In this document: positions 50,391 to 59,015 of the stretch, piece after piece
Layout: each line of letters begins with the position of its first letter
How positions within the stretch are numbered: position 1 is the first letter of the stretch
NCBI GenBank assembly: GCA_910578275.1
Contig: CAJTPR010000001.1
Coordinates: 1-64,000 of the forward strand
Length of the DNA stretch: 64,000 nucleotides
DNA from: an uncultured Bacteroidales bacterium
Lineage (GTDB): Bacteria; Bacteroidota; Bacteroidia; Bacteroidales; P3
Direction of reading: 5' to 3'
The notes under the pieces: model-generated
Seen by the model: the letters and a program-made list of their open reading frames with translations, nothing else
What the model was told of the DNA's origin: nothing
The model's database searches: none
Position numbers and translations under genes: made by a program

Positions 50391-50756
50391 ATGAAAGAAA
50401 TCCTTTATGTCTTCCTTGGCGGAGGCATCGGCAGCGTGGCACGCTACCTGCTGGGCAAACTCGTGGGGAGCGGCTGGCCCATGGACTTTCCCCTGGCCAC
50501 GTTCCTGACAAACATCGCGGGCTGTTTCCTGGTCGGCTTGTCCGGCGCATGGATAGTCCGCCATTGCCTGCAAGAAGAATGGCGGTTGTTACTCGTGGTG
50601 GGGCTCTGCGGAGGTTTCACGACCTTTTCCACGTTCGGCAAGGAATCCTTGGCCTTGATGCAGGACGGACATATCCTCTGGCTCTGCCTGTACGTGCTCG
50701 CCAGCGTGGCATTCGGAATTGTCGCCGTATGGGCAGGAAGCAAAGTAATCGCCTGA
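50391..50756 (+). CDS. crcB: Fluoride exporter CrcB/FluC
   Basis: Dual-topology fluoride channel of the inner membrane. The 121-aa protein has four helices and the family marks GGGIGSVARYLLG near residue 10, LATFLTNIAGCFLVG near 36 (pore Asn) and GLCGGFTTFSTF near 72 (the Phe box and central Na+ site). One gene only, so it would form a homodimer. I looked for a fluoride riboswitch in the 107 nt upstream and do not see its conserved sequences. A possible -7 box (TAACTTCG) lies at 50352-50359. Confidence 0.93.
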   Translation: MKEILYVFLGGGIGSVARYLLGKLVGSGWPMDFPLATFLTNIAGCFLVGLSGAWIVRHCLQEEWRLLLVVGLCGGFTTFSTFGKESLALMQDGHILWLCLYVLASVAFGIVAVWAGSKVIA

Positions 50757-50972
50757 AAAGAAACTCCTCAAACAGAAGATGCTTACGGCCTTGGCTTAGG
50801 CTTGGGTATTGTCGGGTTCGAATTCAAGCCCGAATCCAATATAGGCATTTCGTTCAACGTATTGAGCCTGAATTATCAATTCTTGTCTTCACCTTCTCTG
50901 AACTCCGATATGAACGGGGTTTCGTTCCAATTGGGATTGAAATCCTCCATCGGGTTCAAGTATTATTTCTAA
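50757..50972 (+). pseudogene. C-terminal remnant of an outer-membrane beta-barrel gene
   Basis: Directly after the crcB stop, and in the same frame, 71 codons read without interruption to a TAA: AYGLGLGIVGFEFKPESN, then GISFNVLSLNYQF, GVSFQLGLKSS and a final GFKYYF. The alternating strands and the C-terminal Phe are typical of the last strands of a Bacteroidota outer-membrane barrel. There is no start codon at its head and no upstream partner, so the rest of the gene appears to have been deleted. Its codons look less GC-rich than neighbouring genes. Confidence 0.65.
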
Positions 50973-51034
50973 GGAATCGCACGAGGACCGGATCCAAGCC
51001 GCCTTCATTTTCATCAACATACGACTCATTCAAC

Positions 51035-51066
51035 AAAAAAGCCCTTGGAAATCCAAGGGCTTTTCT
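51035..51066. terminator. Bidirectional terminator between the remnant and hutU
   Basis: Stem GCCCTTGG / CCAAGGGC (51041-51048 and 51053-51060), A-run before, T-run after; on the minus strand it follows the hutU stop by about 20 nt and ends in six T. Confidence 0.8.
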
Positions 51067-51085
51067 CTTTTACCGTATCCGGCCT

Positions 51086-53083
51086 CTAAAAAAGTCCATC
51101 TATAACACTGTCTTCCACGAAGTTGGGCAATGTAACCTTCAGGCCGGGGCAGGCCTCCATGGCACGCTTGATGGCGAATACGGCGCCTTCGTTCCGCGCC
51201 CACGAACGACGCGAGATACCGTTGTTCACGTCCCAGAAAAGCATGGAACGCAACCGCCTGTCCGAATCCGCGCTTCCGTCCAAGACCATGCCGAATCCGC
51301 CGTTCATCACTTCGCCCCAGCCCACGCCGCCGCCGTTGTGGATACTTACCCAGGTCGCGCCGCGGAAAGAGTCGCCGATCACGTTCTGGACCGCCATGTC
51401 GGCGCAGAAAGCCGAACCGTCGTAGATATTGGAAGTCTCGCGATAGGGGGAGTCCGTTCCCGACACGTCGTGATGGTCGCGCCCCAGCACCACCGGAGCC
51501 GACAAGCGTCCCGAACGGATCGCTTCGTTGAAAGCGGCCGCGATACGGATACGTCCCTCGGCATCCGCGTAAAGGATACGCGCCTGGGAACCGACTACCA
51601 GCCTGTTCGCCTTGGCACCCTTTATCCACGTGATATTGTCGTGCATCTGCTGACGTATCTCGGCGGGCGACTCCTCGGCCAGCCGTTCCAGCACTTCCAT
51701 GGCCAAGGCGTCGGTGAGGTCCAGGTCTTCGGGCTTGCCGGAAGCGCAAACCCAGCGGAACGGCCCGAAACCGTAATCGAAACACATCGGCCCCATGATG
51801 TCCTGCACGTAGGATGGATACTTGAACGTGCCGTCGGGATTCATCACGTCCGCACCCGCATGACTGCTTTCCAGCAGGAAAGCGTTCCCGTAGTCGAAGA
51901 AATACATTCCCTTGGCAGCACAGGCGTTGATGGCCGCCACTTGACGTCGCAAGGAGGCATATACCTGTTCCTTGAACCTTTCGGGTTCCTCGCTCATCAT
52001 GCGGTTGCTTTCCTCGAGCGAAAGTCCTGCCGGATAATAACCTCCGGCGAAAGGATTGTGCAGCGAACTTTGATCCGAACCCAGATCCACCTGGATGTCG
52101 TGCTTCACGATATATTCCCACATGTCCACCGCGTTGCCCAGATAGGCGAACGAGCGGGCCGTCTTTTCTTCACGCGCCTTGGCCACGCAGGCGAACAATT
52201 CGTCCAGATCCTCATGGATTTCGTCCACCCAGCCTTGTTCGTGACGTTTGCGGGCCGCCAACGGGTTGATTTCGGCCGTTACCGAAACCACGCCGGCTAT
52301 ATTGCCGGCCTTGGGCTGGGCACCGCTCATGCCGCCCAGTCCGCAGGTGACGAAAAGCGTTCCGGCGGCTTGCTTCCCGATACGGCGCGTGGCGTTGAGC
52401 ACCGTGATCGTGGTACCGTGCACGATGCCCTGCGGCCCGATATACATGTACGAACCGGCCGTCATCTGACCGTATTGGGTAACACCCAGCGCGTTATAAC
52501 GTTCCCAGTCGTCGGGTTTGCTGTGGTTGGGAATCATCATGCCGTTGGTGACCACCACGCGGGGCGCGTCCTTATGCGAGGGATACAATCCCATCGGATG
52601 GCCCGAATACATCACCAATGTCTGTTCGTCGGTCATTTCGGAAAGATACTTCATGACCAGGCGGTATTGCGCCCAGTTCTGGAAAACCGCGCCGTTTCCG
52701 CCGTAAGTGATCAGTTCATGGGGATGCTGCGCCACCGCCGGATCGAGGTTGTTCTGGATCATGAGCATGATGGCCGCCGCCTGACGGCTCTTGGCGGGAT
52801 ATTCGTCGAGGGGACGGGCGAACATCTCGTATTGCGGACGGAAACGATACATGTAGATCCGCCCGTATTCGTCCAATTCCTTGGCAAATTCAGGCCCCAG
52901 CACGGCATGTTGCCCGGCAGGGAAATAACGGAGCGCGTTGCGCAACGCCAGTCTCTTTTCTTCCTTGCTCAGGATGTCCTTGCGCTTGGGCGCATGGCTC
53001 ACCGTCTTGTCGTAAGGACGGGGTTCGGGCAAGCGGTCGGGGATGCCTTCCGTCAAGGCTTTTTGAAATTCAGCAGTATTCAT
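51086..53083 (-). CDS. hutU: Urocanate hydratase
   Basis: Second step of histidine degradation: urocanate to imidazolone propionate, with tightly bound NAD+. The 665-aa protein has the urocanase landmarks YGGNGAVFQNWAQY near residue 130, MYSGHPMGL near 160, GPQGIVHGTT near 213, TCGLGGMSGAQ near 238 and SIHNGGGVGWGE near 590. This is the longer form found in Bacteroidota. hutH, hutI and ftcD, its usual neighbours, are not in this window; it lies 15 nt after an MCE protein gene on the same strand. Confidence 0.95.
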   Translation of the reverse strand: MNTAEFQKALTEGIPDRLPEPRPYDKTVSHAPKRKDILSKEEKRLALRNALRYFPAGQHAVLGPEFAKELDEYGRIYMYRFRPQYEMFARPLDEYPAKSRQAAAIMLMIQNNLDPAVAQHPHELITYGGNGAVFQNWAQYRLVMKYLSEMTDEQTLVMYSGHPMGLYPSHKDAPRVVVTNGMMIPNHSKPDDWERYNALGVTQYGQMTAGSYMYIGPQGIVHGTTITVLNATRRIGKQAAGTLFVTCGLGGMSGAQPKAGNIAGVVSVTAEINPLAARKRHEQGWVDEIHEDLDELFACVAKAREEKTARSFAYLGNAVDMWEYIVKHDIQVDLGSDQSSLHNPFAGGYYPAGLSLEESNRMMSEEPERFKEQVYASLRRQVAAINACAAKGMYFFDYGNAFLLESSHAGADVMNPDGTFKYPSYVQDIMGPMCFDYGFGPFRWVCASGKPEDLDLTDALAMEVLERLAEESPAEIRQQMHDNITWIKGAKANRLVVGSQARILYADAEGRIRIAAAFNEAIRSGRLSAPVVLGRDHHDVSGTDSPYRETSNIYDGSAFCADMAVQNVIGDSFRGATWVSIHNGGGVGWGEVMNGGFGMVLDGSADSDRRLRSMLFWDVNNGISRRSWARNEGAVFAIKRAMEACPGLKVTLPNFVEDSVIDGLF

Positions 53084-53098
53084 GATGATGCTTTTTTG

Positions 53099-54088
53099 CT
53101 ATTCCGATGGTTTGTCTTTCTTCTTTTCCTTGCGGCCGAACACCGAAATATGCACGTAGCGTTCGGGATTCACGCGCAAGTCCTGCAAAAGCAGGTTGAG
53201 TTGCCGGGAACTCTTCTCGAGGTTCATGTAAAGCGTGTCGTTGTTGAGCAACCGGCCCAGGCTGCCTTTGCCGCCGTTCACTTTCCCCAAGGCCGTCTCC
53301 ACCTGCGCCAGGGATTCCTTGAGCGATCGCAACGAAGCCCCTACTTCCGCATGGGCCAAGGTATCGCCCAATGCCGCGAAATCGTCGATTGCCGAAGCCA
53401 CGACCTCCCTCTTGTCGTACAACATCTTGCTCAAGCCTTCCAGGTTGGCGATCATGTCGTTCACTTTCCGCTTGTTGGCCGCCAACAGGGCGTCGGCGTT
53501 GGAAGTGATGCTCTCCACGTTCTCCAAGCTGGCATGAAGGGCATCCAGGCTCTGGCCAAGGCCGCGCACCGTCCTTTCGTCCAAAACCGAATTGAAACTG
53601 GCCAGGATACTGTCCATCGAGTTCAATATGCTGCGGATGGTGCTTTCCATGGGTGCCAGCTGGGCCATGAGGTCGGGAACCTGCCTGCCTTGCAGCACCT
53701 CGCCCGAAGCAAGCATTTCCGGACTTTCGCCCAAATGAAGCACGATGCCCGAACCGCTCATGAGGCCGAGCGATTCCAAGGAAGCCACCGTACCCTTGTT
53801 GATCGTGTATTTCTTCTTGATCTCGATCGACATCTTGATCCGATGGTCGGTATCCGAGACGAATTCTATCCCGCTTACCCGTCCCACTTTCTTACCGTTC
53901 ACCACCACGGGCGAAGATATGTTGATGCCGCCCGAATTGTCGAAAACGACATAATACGTGTTTTCGGAAGAAAGCAGGTTCCTTCCCGCCAAAAAGAAAC
54001 ACACCCATACGAACAAGGCGATAACGGCCGCCGAGACCAAACCGATTTTCCATTCCTTCGAAAATCGTATTCCCTTCTTGTCACTCAT
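53099..54088 (-). CDS. MCE/MlaD-family lipid transport protein
   Basis: A 329-aa protein anchored by one N-terminal helix (VSAAVIALFVWVCFFLAG), followed by the MlaD/MCE domain at about 40-120 (TYYVVFDNSGGI, SSPVVVNGKKVGRVSGI, GLMSGSGIVLHLG) and a long helical region about 140-300 that ends in a basic tail. MCE proteins form hexameric rings that pass phospholipids between membranes. No mlaE or mlaF is adjacent here. Its start overlaps the amidase stop by 8 nt. Confidence 0.88.
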   Translation of the reverse strand: MSDKKGIRFSKEWKIGLVSAAVIALFVWVCFFLAGRNLLSSENTYYVVFDNSGGINISSPVVVNGKKVGRVSGIEFVSDTDHRIKMSIEIKKKYTINKGTVASLESLGLMSGSGIVLHLGESPEMLASGEVLQGRQVPDLMAQLAPMESTIRSILNSMDSILASFNSVLDERTVRGLGQSLDALHASLENVESITSNADALLAANKRKVNDMIANLEGLSKMLYDKREVVASAIDDFAALGDTLAHAEVGASLRSLKESLAQVETALGKVNGGKGSLGRLLNNDTLYMNLEKSSRQLNLLLQDLRVNPERYVHISVFGRKEKKKDKPSE

Positions 54089-55367
54089 CTTTTACTTGTT
54101 TTTTTGATTTTTCGACCGCTTCCTGCAAAGCGACAGGCACATCGTCCTCGAACGCCGTCACGAAAGCCGAGGGATAGCCCGATGCACGCGCCGTCTTCAA
54201 CGCCTGTTCGAGCCCCTCCATCGTGGACGAACGGGAATAATAGTATTTGTACATGCCCGTCGAGGCATCGCGGTATTTGCTCAAATCCGAAAGCCCGCCG
54301 AAATGGCTGGGCTTCAACTCCAGATCGGATCCGGAAGCGGCCAGCTGCACGCGGAATTCGATGCGTCCCGCTCCGGCCTTGGTCTCGACCGGCCCGGATT
54401 GCGGCTTGAAAACGGGTTCGGAACTTTCCATCCTGATATTTTCCACGGCCGTGTCTGCCGGCACGGGAACAAGCGTCCCTGCGGCCGTGTCCTTGGCAGG
54501 CACTTCCTTGATGACAGGGCGCGGCCCGGATCCCGCCTGCTCCTTTTCCGTTTCTTCCGCGGACACGGGCGAGGGCGGGACGAACACGTTCGAACGCTGG
54601 TCTATGCGACGTTTATATTTTGAAAAGGCTTCCAGCAGGCAACGGGCCACCTTGTCGCGCCCCTCTTCGGAAGCAAGGAACTTCTCTTCGGCCGGATTGC
54701 TCAAGAAACCTATCTCGGTAAGCACCGAAGGACGCGCCGATTTCCACAGCACATAGAAAGGCCCTTGCTTGATGCCCCGGCTCGGAGAGGAGGCAATGTC
54801 CCGCTTGTACAGGTTCTGCAATTCCTGGGCGAAATAGATGCTGTTTTCAAAACCCGCGTCCTGATGCAAGGTAGCGGTCACCACGTCCATCCAGCCCTGA
54901 CTGTAGTTTTTCTCGTGATTCTGCTCCTGGTAGACGACAGCGTTCTCCCGCTGCACTTCCGCCAGGTTGGCCTCGTTTTTCTGGGAACCCCTCAGCCATG
55001 TCTCCACACCGCTGGCCGAGGAAGACGGGGCGGCGTTGCAATGGATGGAAACGAAAAGGTCGGCGTGACGGTCGTTGGCCACCTGGCCCCGCTTCCAAAG
55101 TTCGATGAAACGGTCGTCGCTACGGGTATAATACACCTTCACGTCGGGGAAACGTTCCTTGACAAGCTTGCCGAACCGGAGCGCGACAGCCAGCACGACG
55201 TCCTTTTCCCGCGCCTTCTTGCCCACGCAACCGGGATCCTTGCCGCCGTGACCGGGGTCGATGACCAGGACATCCACCTTTTCCGATACCGCCTGCGCAC
55301 ATGCCGGGCTTGCCGTCACGAGCATCGCGGACAGGATGCAGACCCATGTTCTCCAACAGTTCATCAA
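54081..55367 (-). CDS. N-acetylmuramoyl-L-alanine amidase with C-terminal SPOR-like domain
   Basis: Cleaves peptide stems from peptidoglycan glycan strands in the periplasm. The 428-aa protein has a signal peptide (1-24), an Amidase_3 domain about 30-245 with Zn ligands in VIDPGHGGKDPG, the Glu of KAREKDVVLA and His of FVSIHCNA, and the catalytic Glu in LTEIGFLSNP; then a Pro/Thr/Glu-rich linker (about 255-330) and a last ~90 residues of SPOR-like pattern (IEFRVQLAAS...GYPSAFVTAF) that may bind denuded glycan at the septum. First gene of amidase-mce-hutU; divergent from lptD. Confidence 0.92.
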   Translation of the reverse strand: MMNCWRTWVCILSAMLVTASPACAQAVSEKVDVLVIDPGHGGKDPGCVGKKAREKDVVLAVALRFGKLVKERFPDVKVYYTRSDDRFIELWKRGQVANDRHADLFVSIHCNAAPSSSASGVETWLRGSQKNEANLAEVQRENAVVYQEQNHEKNYSQGWMDVVTATLHQDAGFENSIYFAQELQNLYKRDIASSPSRGIKQGPFYVLWKSARPSVLTEIGFLSNPAEEKFLASEEGRDKVARCLLEAFSKYKRRIDQRSNVFVPPSPVSAEETEKEQAGSGPRPVIKEVPAKDTAAGTLVPVPADTAVENIRMESSEPVFKPQSGPVETKAGAGRIEFRVQLAASGSDLELKPSHFGGLSDLSKYRDASTGMYKYYYSRSSTMEGLEQALKTARASGYPSAFVTAFEDDVPVALQEAVEKSKKQVKDE

Positions 55368-55401
55368 CGGGTTATCGTTTTATTAAGTTTTGGGATTTAC
55401 G

Positions 55402-55409
55402 TACTTTTG
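55402..55409 (+). promoter_or_regulatory. -7 box of lptD
   Basis: TACTTTTG ending 6 nt before the ATG at 55416, again predicting a nearly leaderless transcript. Confidence 0.55.
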
Positions 55410-55415
55410 CCCCTT

Positions 55416-58010
55416 ATGCACAAAAGGCAAAAATACGCAAAATTTCGGGCATGGTTCATGCTTGGGGGCTTCGCCTTGTCGTGCATGTCAGCCTTCTCCC
55501 AAACCGAGCCCTCCACCGATACGATCGCCGTACCCGCCGACAGTAGCGCCGCCCTGGCCGACAGCACGGGTTTGCTCAAGCAAAGTCCCTCCATAAAAGG
55601 CATACTGGACTACACTGCCGCCGACTCGGTCTACGTGGACATGACCACCCGCGTGGCCCATTTGTTCTCGGAAGCCTCGGTCAACTACGACGGCTTCCGC
55701 CTCGAATCGGACTACATGGAGGTGAACATGCCCCGCTCGGAAGTCCTGGCCCGGCCCACGCTCGACTCGCTGGAAATGGAAATCGGCATTCCGCATTTCG
55801 AAGACGGCAAGAACAGTTTCGATGCCAAGGAAATCACCTACAACTTCGACACGAAGAAAGGTATCATCAAGGACGTGATGACCGTGCAGGAAGATGTTTA
55901 CGTGCACGGGCAGGTGGTGAAGAAATATGAAAACGACGTTTCGTTCATCAAGAACGCCCGCTTCACTTCCTGCGACCTCGAAACGCCCCACTTCGACCTG
56001 AGGGCGTTCAAGGCGAAGGTGGTTCCGCAAAAAGTCATCGTGCTGGGTTCGGCCATGATGTTCATCGAAAACGTGCCCACTCCCTTGATCCTTCCGTTCG
56101 CCGTCCTCCCGAACCAAAAGAAACATCGTTCGGGCTTCATATTCCCCAGTTTCGGACAGACACGCCGCGCCGGTTTTTTTTTCAAGGGCTTCGGGGTCTA
56201 TCTCAACTTCAACGATTACTTTGACTTCAAGGCTGAAGCCGACGCCTACACGGGAGGCAACTGGGAAATACGCGCCGATTTCCGTTATGCGATGCGCTAC
56301 AAGTTCAGCGGAAACCTGAATTTCGGATACTCGTGGATTTATCAAGACGAAAGGGGGCTTCCCCGGCGCAGCCATCAAAACGGTTTCAAGATCCAATGGT
56401 CGCATTCGCAGGATTCCAAGGCGCGCCCCAACAGCCGCTTCTCGGCCAACGTGAACTTCACCAACAGTTCCTACAGCAAGTATTCGGGCAACCTGGACGA
56501 CTATCTCACCAGTTCCACCTCCTCCAACATATCCTATTCGCTCGACTTCGCCCGCAAGTTGCACCTTTCGCTCAACGCCGCCGCCGACTACAACACTTAC
56601 ACGAGGGCCTTCAACCTCACCTTGCCCACGATAAACCTCTCGGTCGACCAGCTTTATCCTTTCCGTCGCCGCAAGGCCGTGGGCAAACGCCGCTGGTACG
56701 AAACCATCAGCTTCAACTACAACCTGCTGGCCCAAAACAGCATCCGGGCCACCGACTCCAACTTCTTCAGCCGCCAGACCCTCGACAACATGAACAACGG
56801 CATCAAGCAGACCGCCCGTCTGGCCAGCACGGTAAAGATCTTCAAATACATGAACTGGACCAACTCGTTCGACTACACCGAACTCTGGTATCTGAAGAAC
56901 ACCATCCGCCGATACGATCCCGAACAGACGCAGATAAGGGAAACGACCGACAAGGGATTCAAGGCCACGCGCCAGTTCAGTTACAACACCAACCTTTCGT
57001 TCAACGTGTACGGCATCTTCAAGTTCAGGAAAGGATGGATAAAGGCTTTCCGCCACGTGATGACCCCTTCGGTGGGCATCACCTACCGTCCCGACTTCAG
57101 CAAGCCCTTCTGGGGCGCCTATGCCACCTATACCGATCCCAACGGCGTGGAACACCTCTATTCCAAATACGCCAACAACATTTACGGAGGTCCGCCTTCG
57201 GGCATGGTGGGAAGCATCAACCTTTCGCTCAAGAACACCTTCGACATGAAGGTACGCAGCAAGAAAGACACCGTGAACGGGGAAAAGAAAATCAAACTCA
57301 TCGACAACCTCAGCATAAGCACCTCCTACAACATGGCGGCCGACTCCCTGCGCTGGGCGCCCATCACGATAAGCGCCCGTACCGTGCTTTTCCAGCGGCT
57401 CAACGTGAACGTGGGCGCATCGTTCGACTTCTACAAGGCCGACAAGGACGGACATCGATACAACGAGTTCTTCTGGGTCGACAACAAATACAAAGGCCTC
57501 CGGTTCACCCGCACCAACCTGGCCGTCTCGCTGGCCTGGAACCTCAATCCCAAGGCCAATCCCAAGCAAAACGCCCGGACGACCGACCGACCGGAGAATC
57601 CCTACGTCGTCTCCGACCTGTACGACCCCTCCGACATCTTCCTGCAACCCATCGACTACAAGGCACCGTGGAACCTCAATATCGGCTACAACCTCAACTA
57701 TGTCGCCACGCCCGACGCCCAAGACGGCAAGTTGCACCATGACCTGATACAGACCATCACGCTTTCGGGCAACGTGAAGATCACCGACAAGTTCGACATC
57801 AATTTCGGAACCGGATTCGACATCCAAGCCAAGAAATTCACGATCACCACGATCAGTTTCAGCCGTGACCTGCATTGCTGGGAAATGGGCTTCTACTGGG
57901 TTCCTTTCGGCTATCGCACCGAATGGAACTTCCATATCCGCGTGAAGAGCGGCATTTTCCAAAGCCTCAAGGCGCAAAAGAGCAAATCGTATATCGACAA
58001 CTACTATTGA
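55416..58010 (+). CDS. lptD: LPS-assembly protein LptD (OstA family)
   Basis: Outer-membrane translocon that inserts lipopolysaccharide. The 864-aa protein has a signal peptide (1-29, SAFSQ), an N-terminal OstA/beta-taco region about 60-260 (EITYNFDTKKGIIKD, VPQKVIVLGSAMMFIENVPTP) and a long C-terminal barrel of aromatic strands. The segment HRSGFIFPSFGQTRRAGFFFKGFG is characteristic of Bacteroidota LptD. Start at 55416 follows the -7 box by 6 nt; a longer frame upstream lies inside the divergent amidase gene. Conserved divergent pair amidase/lptD. Confidence 0.88.
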   Translation: MHKRQKYAKFRAWFMLGGFALSCMSAFSQTEPSTDTIAVPADSSAALADSTGLLKQSPSIKGILDYTAADSVYVDMTTRVAHLFSEASVNYDGFRLESDYMEVNMPRSEVLARPTLDSLEMEIGIPHFEDGKNSFDAKEITYNFDTKKGIIKDVMTVQEDVYVHGQVVKKYENDVSFIKNARFTSCDLETPHFDLRAFKAKVVPQKVIVLGSAMMFIENVPTPLILPFAVLPNQKKHRSGFIFPSFGQTRRAGFFFKGFGVYLNFNDYFDFKAEADAYTGGNWEIRADFRYAMRYKFSGNLNFGYSWIYQDERGLPRRSHQNGFKIQWSHSQDSKARPNSRFSANVNFTNSSYSKYSGNLDDYLTSSTSSNISYSLDFARKLHLSLNAAADYNTYTRAFNLTLPTINLSVDQLYPFRRRKAVGKRRWYETISFNYNLLAQNSIRATDSNFFSRQTLDNMNNGIKQTARLASTVKIFKYMNWTNSFDYTELWYLKNTIRRYDPEQTQIRETTDKGFKATRQFSYNTNLSFNVYGIFKFRKGWIKAFRHVMTPSVGITYRPDFSKPFWGAYATYTDPNGVEHLYSKYANNIYGGPPSGMVGSINLSLKNTFDMKVRSKKDTVNGEKKIKLIDNLSISTSYNMAADSLRWAPITISARTVLFQRLNVNVGASFDFYKADKDGHRYNEFFWVDNKYKGLRFTRTNLAVSLAWNLNPKANPKQNARTTDRPENPYVVSDLYDPSDIFLQPIDYKAPWNLNIGYNLNYVATPDAQDGKLHHDLIQTITLSGNVKITDKFDINFGTGFDIQAKKFTITTISFSRDLHCWEMGFYWVPFGYRTEWNFHIRVKSGIFQSLKAQKSKSYIDNYY

Positions 58011-58036
58011 CGCGGAACAGCCAGCCTCCCCGACGA

Positions 58037-58939
58037 ATGAACACCAAAACGAACATCGCCTACCATTTCCTGGCCTTGGGCATCGTGACGATATGGGGCA
58101 CGACCTTCGTCTCGTCCAAGCTCCTGCTCGTCGAAGGGCTCACTCCGCAAGCCATCTTCTTTTACCGTTTCCTGCTCGCCTACTTGCTCATGGCGGCCTG
58201 CCATCCGAAACAATGGCTTGCCAGGACGGCCAAGGACGAATTGCTGACGGTCGCGGCCGGAATCACCGGCGGCTCGCTCTATTTCTACACCGAAAACACG
58301 GCCCTGGCCTACACGGCCACCAACAACATAGCCCTCATACTCTGCATCGCGCCCCTGTTCACCGCGCTCATGCTGCGCCTCTTCGCCCGAGGTGAAACGC
58401 CTCCCTTGCGAAGGAACTTCTGGCTCGGATCGCTCCTTGCCTTGGCCGGCGTGGCCTGCGTCATCCTCAACGGACGGTTCGTGTTGCATGTTTCGCCCGC
58501 AGGCGACCTGCTTTGCCTTGCCGCCGCGCTCTGCTGGGGATTCTATACCGTTTGCATAAGGAAACTGGAACACCGATACGACAACCTATTCATTACCAGA
58601 AAAGTATTCTTTTACGGACTGCTGACTATCCTGCCGATCCATCTCCTCTCGTTCCAGCCCGGAAGCCTCCACTTGCTATGTCGCCCTGTGGTTTTCGGCA
58701 ACCTGCTCTATCTGGGCGTGCTGGCCTCCCTCATCTGTTTTTTCTTCTGGAACAAGGTATTGCAGGAAATCGAGCCGATCCAGGCCACCAACTACATCTA
58801 TCTTTCACCCGTGGTCACCGCCGTCGCCTCTTTCCTCGTCCTGGACGAACCGGTGACATGGATCATGCTCATAGGAGCCGTCCTGACCATCGGGGGCGTC
58901 TATCTGGCATCCGGACAGCATCGGCGCAGACGCGCCTGA
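58037..58939 (+). CDS. EamA/DMT-superfamily transporter
   Basis: A 300-aa inner-membrane protein with ten predicted helices in two EamA repeats; TIWGTTFVSSKLLL near residue 18 and YLSPVVTAVASFLVLDE near 255 are the usual repeat signatures, and the C terminus is Arg-rich. Members export amino acids, nucleosides or metabolites; the substrate is not evident. It follows lptD by 26 nt, so it may be cotranscribed. Converges on the PBP1A gene. Confidence 0.87.
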   Translation: MNTKTNIAYHFLALGIVTIWGTTFVSSKLLLVEGLTPQAIFFYRFLLAYLLMAACHPKQWLARTAKDELLTVAAGITGGSLYFYTENTALAYTATNNIALILCIAPLFTALMLRLFARGETPPLRRNFWLGSLLALAGVACVILNGRFVLHVSPAGDLLCLAAALCWGFYTVCIRKLEHRYDNLFITRKVFFYGLLTILPIHLLSFQPGSLHLLCRPVVFGNLLYLGVLASLICFFFWNKVLQEIEPIQATNYIYLSPVVTAVASFLVLDEPVTWIMLIGAVLTIGGVYLASGQHRRRRA

Positions 58940-59015
58940 ACCGGAAATCCGGCGCGTCCGTATCGAAAAACACGTCCGCATGGCGTCACGGCACGGCAAT
59001 CCGTGGCGAAACCGC

